From Chitinophagaceae bacterium (GTDB lineage: Bacteria; Bacteroidota; Bacteroidia; Chitinophagales; Chitinophagaceae), in contig JAFKGQ010000024.1 of assembly GCA_017307755.1 (NCBI GenBank), forward strand, positions 1-64,000: DNA of 64,000 bases, in the 5' to 3' direction. Position 1 is the stretch's first letter. Each line of letters begins with the position of its first letter. Of this stretch, positions 1-7,749 are shown piece by piece. A program made the position numbers and the translations under genes. Under the pieces are notes generated by a model. The model did no database searches and was not told the DNA's origin. It was given only the letters and a program-made list of their open reading frames with translations.

Positions 1-25
1 TCTGTGATGGGTTCGTTATTGTTCA

Positions 26-687
26 GTTGTCGATGATCTAAGGTACCAAATAATTTGAAAGCAAATCACAACCAGTATGCCAAGAACGGTATGGCGTTTT
101 TAGTTGTCGATGATCTAAGGTACCAAATAATTTGAAAGCAAATCACAACCTTCTCTTTTGTGCACATATTTTGTTATATGTTGTCGATGATCTAAGGTAC
201 CAAATAATTTGAAAGCAAATCACAACTACAACCGGCAGCAGTATTGTGTTCATGCTGTTGTCGATGATCTAAGGTACCAAATAATTTGAAAGCAAATCAC
301 AACATCGGTCGGTGCGTATGTCGTATTCAGGGGTTGTCGATGATCTAAGGTACCAAATAATTTGAAAGCAAATCACAACGATCAGCGCGACATGGTAGAG
401 TCTTATGGGGTTGTCGATGATCTAAGGTACCAAATAATTTGAAAGCAAATCACAACCCAACCGGGTAACATTGGTTTTCCAAAACCGTTGTCGATGATCT
501 AAGGTACCAAATAATTTGAAAGCAAATCACAACTGCAATGGCTCTCTTAGCATTCCTTTTCCAGTTGTCGATGATCTAAGGTACCAAATAATTTGAAAGC
601 AAATCACAACACCCGCTGAACGCGCTACAGGATCGTTTGCGTTGTCGATGATCTAAGGTACCGAATAATTTGAAAGCAAATCACAAC
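26..687. CRISPR. CRISPR array, 9 repeats of 47 nt, type II-C-like
   Basis: Nine repeats of 47 nt start at 26, 103, 180, 257, 333, 410, 487, 564 and 641, separated by eight unique spacers (seven of 30 nt, one of 29 nt at 304-332). The repeat begins GTTGTCGATGATC and ends GCAAATCACAAC. Its ends are inverted (GTTGT/ACAAC) and it contains the palindromes GGTACC and CAAATAATTTG. Repeats 1-8 are identical; the ninth has A to G at 663, as expected at a leader-distal end, so the leader and any cas genes probably lie left of the window. Bases 1-25 look like the remainder of another spacer. Repeats of 46-47 nt with 30-nt spacers are typical of Bacteroidota type II-C (Cas9) arrays; the subtype is inferred from repeat form only. 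No cas gene or tracrRNA anti-repeat is visible in the window. Confidence 0.97.
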
Positions 688-772
688 CGAAGACGCCCAG
701 TACATTAACTGTTATTTATTTATTGAAAAAACCGTCCATTCATTTTCCAATCACCCCTAAACTGAAGCAAAA

Positions 773-1939
773 TTATTTTATCTCCGCCAGCAATTCCATA
801 ACAAATCGATGCAAGCTCGTAACAACAACACCTTTGCTTGTTGTGAAAGTGTCGCTCTCTGGAGTAATAACATATCTATATTGCGGCGACAGATCCTCCA
901 AGCAACTGAAAAATCCCTTTGAAATGGAAGGAGCATTGTTCAACTTAATTTCTATACATGCCAATGGAGTAATCCCTTTCACCAGCACCAGGTCACATTC
1001 AGCCCCCGCTTGTGTGCGATAGTAAAATAGCTCGATACCGGAAGGTTTCCGCTGATATATCTGCTCTATCACATATCCTTCCCAGGAACCTCCAACTCCG
1101 GGATGTCCCAATAACGAATTATAATCCGGTATGTTCAATAATCGATGCACGATACCTGTATCTCGAACATATACTTTCGGAGATTTTATCACCCTTTTCT
1201 TGGCATTCACAAACCAGGGAGGCAACCGCCTGGCAATATATCCCCCTTCTAAAAAGGATAAATATCGAAGAACCGTAGGCGCGCTGACCCCTAATGAACG
1301 CGCAAATACTTCAGCATTCCATATGTTACCATTTGTGTGAGCCAACATGCTCCAGAAATTTCGCAGGATCACCGGGGAAAGGTCCACTCCGAATAAATGT
1401 CCAAGGTCCCTTTCTATATAACTTCTAATGAAGTCATCCAACCAATCCAGGCACGCTTCGTCTGTACCAGCCAGCAATGCATTCGGAAAACCTCCCCTAA
1501 ACCAGCTTTTTTTATAATCATTCTTATCAGACAATTCGGTAAGTCCGATGCCCGACAATTCCATGTATGCAATTCGTCCTGCCAGAGATTCGGAAACTCC
1601 ATTCACCAATGAAGGAGATGCAGAACCCAGAAGTATAAACCGCCCGGCAATCCTGTTCTCATCAATCAACGGTCTTAGAATAGAAAATAAGTCCGGCTTA
1701 AGCTGAACCTCATCAAGGATAATGCAGATATCACCAAGAGAATGAAGATAAGCATAGGCATCTTCCAATTTTTGTCTGTCTTGAGGATTCTCTACATCCA
1801 GATAAAGAGACTGTATCCTGTTTTTTGCAATTGTTTTAGCAAGAGTAGTCTTCCCTACCTGCCGGGGGCCTAGAACAGCTATTGCCGGCGACCTAGTAAG
1901 CGTACTTTCAATAATCGATTGTAAAAAACGGTATATCAT
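773..1939 (-). CDS. ATP-binding protein, AAA_14/DUF4143 family
   Basis: A 388-residue P-loop ATPase. Walker A is GPRQVGKTT near residues 24-32, Walker B is CIILDEVQ near 72-79, and FILLGSAS follows as a sensor-like segment. The C-terminal half matches the DUF4143 domain: a winged-helix-like part, then a PD-(D/E)xK-like stretch (GAECDLVLV, then CIEIKL) near residues 310-335. Family members are common accessory-genome ATPases of unsettled function, often acquired horizontally and sometimes linked to toxin-antitoxin or defence loci. The gene is more AT-rich than most of the window and sits directly beside the CRISPR array with no shared operon. The start at 1939 fits a -7-like element ending only 7 nt upstream. 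Family assignment is firm; the cellular role is unknown. Confidence 0.9.
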   Translation of the reverse strand: MIYRFLQSIIESTLTRSPAIAVLGPRQVGKTTLAKTIAKNRIQSLYLDVENPQDRQKLEDAYAYLHSLGDICIILDEVQLKPDLFSILRPLIDENRIAGRFILLGSASPSLVNGVSESLAGRIAYMELSGIGLTELSDKNDYKKSWFRGGFPNALLAGTDEACLDWLDDFIRSYIERDLGHLFGVDLSPVILRNFWSMLAHTNGNIWNAEVFARSLGVSAPTVLRYLSFLEGGYIARRLPPWFVNAKKRVIKSPKVYVRDTGIVHRLLNIPDYNSLLGHPGVGGSWEGYVIEQIYQRKPSGIELFYYRTQAGAECDLVLVKGITPLACIEIKLNNAPSISKGFFSCLEDLSPQYRYVITPESDTFTTSKGVVVTSLHRFVMELLAEIK

Positions 1940-1945
1940 TCATTT

Positions 1946-1996
1946 CAAAGATACAATATCCTAGTAAATCCAAAGTTTAATTTTTGATTTACTAGG
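1946..1996 (-). promoter_or_regulatory. Putative promoter and 11-bp inverted repeat of the DUF4143 ATPase
   Basis: On the minus strand TATCTTTG (1953-1946) matches the Bacteroidota -7 consensus TAnnTTTG. A TTTG (1974-1971) lies 17 nt upstream as a possible -33 element. A perfect 11-bp inverted repeat, CCTAGTAAATC at 1960-1970 and GATTTACTAGG at 1986-1996 with a 15-nt spacer, brackets the -33 element, so it could be an operator. The -7 element ends 7 nt before the start codon, leaving almost no leader. Motifs are seen directly; promoter and operator function are inferred. Confidence 0.55.
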
Positions 1997-2004
1997 TTTA
2001 TGAT

Positions 2005-2022
2005 TACTCTTTCTAAAGAGTA
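2005..2022. repeat. Short hairpin between the ATPase and A2M genes
   Basis: TACTCTTT (2005-2012) and AAAGAGTA (2015-2022) form an 8-bp perfect stem. A GTTTTTAT tract follows on the plus strand, which gives terminator form only in the plus direction, whereas both flanking genes are on the minus strand. Its role is unclear; it could slow transcription leaving the A2M gene or simply be structural. Confidence 0.4.
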
Positions 2023-2051
2023 GTTTTTATAATCACATAATAATCATAGAT

Positions 2052-5000
2052 TTATTGCACCACCTTCACCGTCCCCGCCCCATTATACGAATGATATTCT
2101 CCATTGTACATTGCATCCGCCCCCACAGGCCCCATCCGGTAAATCCCCGGTGACACCGCCCGCACGGCATAGTAATAGGTCTGTCTGTTGCTCCGCTGGT
2201 TGACAAAGAAATTGATACGATCATCCCGTACATCCAGCGCCGTAGGCGTCTCCGCATCCTTGATCCAATCCATGCCGGGAATATCCTTGGTCCGCGGGTT
2301 CTCGATCTCAAAGCCCGCCGGCAGCATATCCGTGATCACCACATTGTCGATGTCCGTGCTATATGTCTTCTCCAGAGTGATCTGCACAATGACAAGATCG
2401 TTCTGATGGAATGTATTGCCGGCAATGGGGCGGCCGTTGCGATCAAAGAAACGTTTGCGCACTTTCAGATAGCTGTCCTCTTCCTTATAAGCCCCGGTGG
2501 CGCTGATCCCCTCCACCTGCCAGAAATAATAGACTTTCCCGCTGCCGCGCGTAACGATCTCTACCTTTGGAACTCCGGAACCCGAACCCTTCAGATCTTT
2601 AGAAGACAGCTTCAGCGGACTACCATTCATCGAACCCACCGTCCTGCCGTCTACCTTGACGTCTGCCGTAGCCGTGGACCCCGCCTCGCGTCTTGCCACC
2701 TTGCCCATGCCCAGGAAACTAAAAGCCAACTCCTGCGTCGTGTACCAGTAACGCTGTTTCAGTTTGGCGGAGATATGTCTCACCATGGTCTGTATTTGCG
2801 GGTTATCCGGATCGGCATCCACGAGTACATTGAGCGCGATAGATTCATCCCTGATATCGGAATAAAAGCTGCCGCCTGTTTGTGCTACCGACTCTTCTCC
2901 CGCAAATTGAGAAGGCAGGAACTCCTTAAAACTTTTCTTGTCCCCCGACAGCGCATAGGCAGCTGAGAGCAGGTATTTAGCGTCCAGGCTCAACAAGCCC
3001 GGGTTCGCCTTGTAGTAGTTCATCACACTGACATTCGGTCTGCCTGCCAGGGACAGGACGTACAGGCCGTAAGCGACTTCTTTTGGCGCTATTTTTTTAT
3101 TCTGGTCGCGATTGTAATAATAAGTAATGGTTTCCCTGTTCTTGAGACGGCTGTTGATATAACCCAGCATTGTCTCAAGCAGGCCCTTATCCACGTCAAA
3201 GCCTGCCTTTTGCGCCTCCAGGAGGAAATGTGCCGAATAGATGGTAGCCCACCAGTTCTCAGTTCCTTCATTGTCCCACAGTGTGACAGCACCGCTATAC
3301 AGTTGCCGCATCTTGATCTTACGGATGGCTTCCTGGACATTCGAATTGGCCGAGGCCCGCGAAGCCGCATTGCCTTGCCGCATCAGGTCCGCCAGGTCGC
3401 TATAATACAATTGAGGGAAGGCGGCGGACACCGTCTGTTCGGTACAGCCATAGGGGTATTCCACCAGCCAGTTAAGATATTTTGACAACTCTATCACAGG
3501 GCTCCTGCTCACCAGGAGCTGATAATCCACGCTGGATGGGATAAAGTCGCCGGCATTCCAATTGATCGTTTGCGAAGCGCCGCCTGTGACAGCGCCGCCG
3601 TCCGTGATCTTTTGCAAGGGGGCGGAAGGCCGGACACCTATCTCCGTCTCATCTGTAAAGTGTTCGCCCATGGCAGCCACATCCACCGATATTTTACCGG
3701 TGCCGATGGTTGGCGGAGCCACCAGTTGGAATACCGCACGGCCTTCACTACCAGCCGCAACGGAAAGGGACATATGATCGTCGCCTGCCACACGCACAGC
3801 GCCGGACACTTTCAATCTTGCCTCCGCACTCGCAGCAGAATTGGTCGTGTTAGTAATCGTCACCGGCATGGTCACCGTGTCCCCGGGACTTAGGAACCTG
3901 GGCAGCGCCGAACTCAGTACAATGGGGTCGGCCACCGTCATCGTCGACGACGAAGCCCCAAAACGCTGGTCCTTGTACGCCAGGGCCATCAATCTCACCT
4001 CGCCGGAGAACTGGGGTATATCGAATTCAAACTCTGCTTCGCCGCTGCCGTTTGCCTTGGCAATACCACTCCAGTAGGAGACGATCTTTATCCGTTTGGC
4101 AGGCATAGGGTTCACCCGCTTTTTCATATCGCCTTCAGCATCCCCACCCGTACTGCTGAGGCTGGGCCGTACTTCGGGGAAAAGCAAGGGGTATAGGTCA
4201 TAACCATTGACCTCCAGGGCACGCTTGGCATAAAAATGTGTATAGGGATCGGGAGTTTCAAAGCTGGATATCTGTAATACGCCATTGTCCACGGCTGCCA
4301 ATGTTACCATGCTGCCGGCAGCAGCCTTGACCCGTACCTTCTGATGTGTATGGGAACGAACGGCCTTCTGGGCTTCAATACTTACGGCGATCCTGCGGTC
4401 TTTTTCCTCTACTTTCACCGATTGGTAACCATGCGCCACCGTCAGGGGGATATCGGACAGCTCGTGCGGCTTGATCAACGTAGCCGTGATATATACGTTG
4501 GGGATATCGTCGACAGACAAGGGCAGGTCAAGCGAAGCGTCCCGTTTGTCCACGTTGACATACTGATAGGATACTACCTTATCCGTCTCCATGGTCACCA
4601 GCATTCGGCCGCTGAACGGGGTTTTAAAATGGGCTTTCACTGGCTCGCCGGTATAATAGGAGTCTTTGTCCAGATCGATGTCTATATGTCCTTCATTATT
4701 GACCTCGAAGGAAGTGTTGTCACCGCCCCAGGATCCATAGCTATAGAAGCTCCGGCTGACATAGGCGTTGGCGCCGGGTATGGAAACCCGCAGCTCATAG
4801 TCGCCGGGACTGCGGGGTACAAAGGAATAGCGGGTGCTTTCTCCACTGATAGTGACAAGGCTGGAGGCAATTACCTTGGTTTCCTGTTGCGATTCATACC
4901 GGAAATAGCTGCCGCTCTTGGTCAATACCGTCCTGTATTCACGTTTTATCACCTGCACACGCGCCGAAGCCCCGTTCAGCACTTTTTCATCGCGGTCTAA

Positions 5001-7505
5001 CGCGATCAGGGGGAATTGTATGGCCTGGTTGAGCGCATAGTAAGAATATCCGTCGTCCGACACCCCGAAATAAACGGGCTGTGTATATATATCGACGCTG
5101 GTGCTCCGGCTGACAGGCCGTCCCGTTTCGTCAAAGACGGTTGCAAAGAAGGTAGTCTGCAACAGACCCAGGTTCTTATACATCTCCGGCACCTCGTACT
5201 TTTCCACCGCATTGCCTTGCTCGTCCGTCTTGCCTTCTTTCGTATCCTTATTAAAAAGGGTGCTTTGATTGGCCAGGCTGAAGTTATAGTTCCTGTAGTT
5301 CTTCGGGTTGAAAGTCTTCTGCCGGGTCTGTACCTCATATTCATATTTACGGTTGGCGGCTGGAGGTCCAAAGAAGTTCACCGCATGGATGCTCAATCTG
5401 GCAATATCGCCCGCCTCCAGGAATGGTTTATCCAGTTTGGCCGTCACCTTGATTCTGTCCGGTACGAACTCTTCGATACGGAAGGGTTGTGTAGCCAGCA
5501 ATACATCGTTGGACGTATATACCTCTAGGGAGTAGGAGCCTGTGATGGCGGATTGTGCAATGTCCATACTCCCTTCCAGGGAACCTTGCTCATTGAGGCT
5601 CTTGCGGAAGGTCTTCAGTTCCTTTCCATTGGGCAGCAGGAATTTCAGCTTGACGGGCAGCTCACCCGGCGCTTTCCATTGCCTGTCGCGGATGATCACG
5701 GAGAAGTTCAGCTTTTCCCCGGGACGGTAGATATCTCTTTCCGGGTAGATAAAAGCGTCCAGTCCCGTGGTATTGCTATGTCTTCCACCCACTTCAAACC
5801 GGGAGGTATTGACCTTTGTCGTGCCGAAGGGAAGATAATTGAAGTCGTCCGCCGTCTTGGCGATGATCATGGCAGGTTTAAACCCGGCCAGGTCCTTACG
5901 GGTATATGCGATCTCCGCTACGCCATCCGCATTGGTAGCGCCCATGCCCAGCAATTGGTTGTTCGCCCCATACGCCAACACGTTGACGCCGGCCAGCGCC
6001 GCCGCCGTCTTGATGGAGTTGGCAAAGACCAGCATTTTTTCGCTGCCTTCCCTGGCGATAAGACCAATGTCAGACAAAGACACAAATCTGTTGTCCCGGA
6101 CCCAATAGTCTTTGACACTCCGGATCATGATGTGATAAATACCTTTGAACTCAGGGAGTTTGTCGGCAATGCTGAAGTTGAACAGTCTGTTATTACCGCT
6201 CTTGGGCAGAGAACGTGTGTCCACCTCCTGTTCATAGATCACATCTCCCATCGTAACATCGCCTCCATTGTCATATCCGCCGTAATCGTAACCGCCTTCT
6301 TCATCCCCGTCCCCGGAACTGGGTCTGTTTGTCTCCTTGGGTGTATACCCATACCGCTGCGCCATGAGCAGATTGTTCTCATAGATCTTTGAAACGATGA
6401 CCTTTACTTTTGGGACATTGATGATCTTTACTTCGATATTCTGGGCTCCTTTGCCGGAAAGATAGACGCCCTTGCTGTTGACAAAACTGACAGAGGGCGC
6501 CAGTTCGCCAAAGGTGATATTCGTATTGTATTCCTCATGCAGTACGCCGCCGATACGCCCGCGGAGGCCCTTGGTCAGGGTAAGCGCATAGCTCTTTGAT
6601 TGATCAAAATTGTCGCTGCTGATGATAAATCCGTTTTCCGAGGGTTCTACCGTGAATTTGACGGCCGGGTCCAGCTTGATAAAAGAGGCCAGGTTCGCTG
6701 CCACCACCTGCTGGCTGGTCAATACCTTGATCGTCCCCGTCGTCCCGTCATGCTCCGTATTAACGTCATTGATCTGCAGGACAAAGGGAGAGGGGATGGT
6801 GGACTTGCTTTCCAGCTTTTCTTTCAGACCATTGACGCCACCCTCCGGCACAAGCCCTTTGTCAATAGAAATGACAGCTTCTTTATTCTTATCCTCCATT
6901 TTCAGGTTGAGCAGACGGACCGTGATCTTGTCGTCGGTGGAAAGGGTTTGTAAAGTATAGCTCACCGGCTGGCCTTCCACCGCGATCTGTAACTTCTCTT
7001 TCAGGGAATTGGGGTTGACAGGGTAGTTGAATTGCAGGTCGACCTGCGGCACAGCCGTGGTGCTGTTCTCATCCTGCAGCACCCAGGAAGTATTGGTATT
7101 GTCCAGTTTGAGGTCCGGGGTATGAAACACCAGGTCCGCGCCCTTGTTGATACGGCCATAGCTGCTGTATTGGAGAATATCGTTCTTCAGGGTAGCTTTG
7201 AAGCTCGTAGCCGGGGTCAGGGGCTGAGCCGGAGAGAACACCAGCTCGTCCGGATGCTCCCAGCGAAACCGGCCGGGGATCTTTGGTTCAAAGCTGATGT
7301 ACTGAGTGGAGTCCCATCGGTCAAGAAGGGAATCTTTGACCAGGTCCTGGTCAAACCGGAAGACGAGGTTGCCAAGTGCAGGCACTTCGTCACGGGCATT
7401 GGTATATTGCAGACTGACGGTACTGCGGTTGCAGGACGTCATCAGGAATGCGGAAAACAAGGCGGCTAAAAGGGTGGTTGTAGTAAAACCAGATCTGATA
7501 CGCAT
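2052..7505 (-). CDS. Alpha-2-macroglobulin family lipoprotein (bacterial A2M, YfhM-like)
   Basis: An 1817-residue exported protein with a lipoprotein signal (hydrophobic stretch ending LMTSC, lipidated Cys near residue 25). The order fits bacterial A2M: N-terminal macroglobulin-like domains, an MG2-type segment (YPERDIYRPGEKLNFSV near 590), the A2M domain around 1150 (YWSGIAKANGSGEAEFEFDI), the thioester motif YGCTEQ with Cys1354, then a helical thioester-domain toroid and a C-terminal receptor-like beta domain. The intact CxEQ motif implies covalent trapping of attacking proteases in the periplasm. It is divergent from the PBP1C gene at 7750. In many bacteria the two families sit side by side, and A2M is thought to protect the cell when the wall is breached and PBP1C repairs it. 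Confidence 0.95.
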   Translation of the reverse strand: MRIRSGFTTTTLLAALFSAFLMTSCNRSTVSLQYTNARDEVPALGNLVFRFDQDLVKDSLLDRWDSTQYISFEPKIPGRFRWEHPDELVFSPAQPLTPATSFKATLKNDILQYSSYGRINKGADLVFHTPDLKLDNTNTSWVLQDENSTTAVPQVDLQFNYPVNPNSLKEKLQIAVEGQPVSYTLQTLSTDDKITVRLLNLKMEDKNKEAVISIDKGLVPEGGVNGLKEKLESKSTIPSPFVLQINDVNTEHDGTTGTIKVLTSQQVVAANLASFIKLDPAVKFTVEPSENGFIISSDNFDQSKSYALTLTKGLRGRIGGVLHEEYNTNITFGELAPSVSFVNSKGVYLSGKGAQNIEVKIINVPKVKVIVSKIYENNLLMAQRYGYTPKETNRPSSGDGDEEGGYDYGGYDNGGDVTMGDVIYEQEVDTRSLPKSGNNRLFNFSIADKLPEFKGIYHIMIRSVKDYWVRDNRFVSLSDIGLIAREGSEKMLVFANSIKTAAALAGVNVLAYGANNQLLGMGATNADGVAEIAYTRKDLAGFKPAMIIAKTADDFNYLPFGTTKVNTSRFEVGGRHSNTTGLDAFIYPERDIYRPGEKLNFSVIIRDRQWKAPGELPVKLKFLLPNGKELKTFRKSLNEQGSLEGSMDIAQSAITGSYSLEVYTSNDVLLATQPFRIEEFVPDRIKVTAKLDKPFLEAGDIARLSIHAVNFFGPPAANRKYEYEVQTRQKTFNPKNYRNYNFSLANQSTLFNKDTKEGKTDEQGNAVEKYEVPEMYKNLGLLQTTFFATVFDETGRPVSRSTSVDIYTQPVYFGVSDDGYSYYALNQAIQFPLIALDRDEKVLNGASARVQVIKREYRTVLTKSGSYFRYESQQETKVIASSLVTISGESTRYSFVPRSPGDYELRVSIPGANAYVSRSFYSYGSWGGDNTSFEVNNEGHIDIDLDKDSYYTGEPVKAHFKTPFSGRMLVTMETDKVVSYQYVNVDKRDASLDLPLSVDDIPNVYITATLIKPHELSDIPLTVAHGYQSVKVEEKDRRIAVSIEAQKAVRSHTHQKVRVKAAAGSMVTLAAVDNGVLQISSFETPDPYTHFYAKRALEVNGYDLYPLLFPEVRPSLSSTGGDAEGDMKKRVNPMPAKRIKIVSYWSGIAKANGSGEAEFEFDIPQFSGEVRLMALAYKDQRFGASSSTMTVADPIVLSSALPRFLSPGDTVTMPVTITNTTNSAASAEARLKVSGAVRVAGDDHMSLSVAAGSEGRAVFQLVAPPTIGTGKISVDVAAMGEHFTDETEIGVRPSAPLQKITDGGAVTGGASQTINWNAGDFIPSSVDYQLLVSRSPVIELSKYLNWLVEYPYGCTEQTVSAAFPQLYYSDLADLMRQGNAASRASANSNVQEAIRKIKMRQLYSGAVTLWDNEGTENWWATIYSAHFLLEAQKAGFDVDKGLLETMLGYINSRLKNRETITYYYNRDQNKKIAPKEVAYGLYVLSLAGRPNVSVMNYYKANPGLLSLDAKYLLSAAYALSGDKKSFKEFLPSQFAGEESVAQTGGSFYSDIRDESIALNVLVDADPDNPQIQTMVRHISAKLKQRYWYTTQELAFSFLGMGKVARREAGSTATADVKVDGRTVGSMNGSPLKLSSKDLKGSGSGVPKVEIVTRGSGKVYYFWQVEGISATGAYKEEDSYLKVRKRFFDRNGRPIAGNTFHQNDLVIVQITLEKTYSTDIDNVVITDMLPAGFEIENPRTKDIPGMDWIKDAETPTALDVRDDRINFFVNQRSNRQTYYYAVRAVSPGIYRMGPVGADAMYNGEYHSYNGAGTVKVVQ

Positions 7506-7532
7506 AGGAGGTCAGATTGAAGATGGGAATGC

Positions 7533-7550
7533 TTTATTATTAATAATAAA
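7533..7550. repeat. 18-bp perfect AT palindrome upstream of A2M
   Basis: TTTATTATTAATAATAAA is a perfect palindrome 28 nt upstream of the A2M start codon. It lies in the 244-nt divergent region 7506-7749 between A2M and pbpC. On the minus strand TATCTTGA lies just upstream and resembles a -7 element with one mismatch, so the palindrome may fall in the A2M leader. The rest of the region shows no gene. Being pure A/T, the palindrome could arise by chance. Confidence 0.4.
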
Positions 7551-7749
7551 AACTTTGTCAAGATACAATAAAATACATGCCGGCAGCCAAACGCACGGGA
7601 TAAAAAACTAAAAGTATTTTAACGATGAACCTAAGGAGGAATTGTTGGAGAGTACATAAATTGGAGGAAAATATCCTATTGTGAAGGTATATTACGGATA
7701 TGGATATTGTCAAGGGGGGCTGCGATAAGAATTTGTTAAAGCCGTAAAA

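Noticed and set aside
688..1011. Plus-strand frame from 723 after the CRISPR array as a possible cas or array-linked gene
   Set aside because: It overlaps the DUF4143 ATPase on the other strand from 773 and has no recognisable domain; 688-772 shows no gene.
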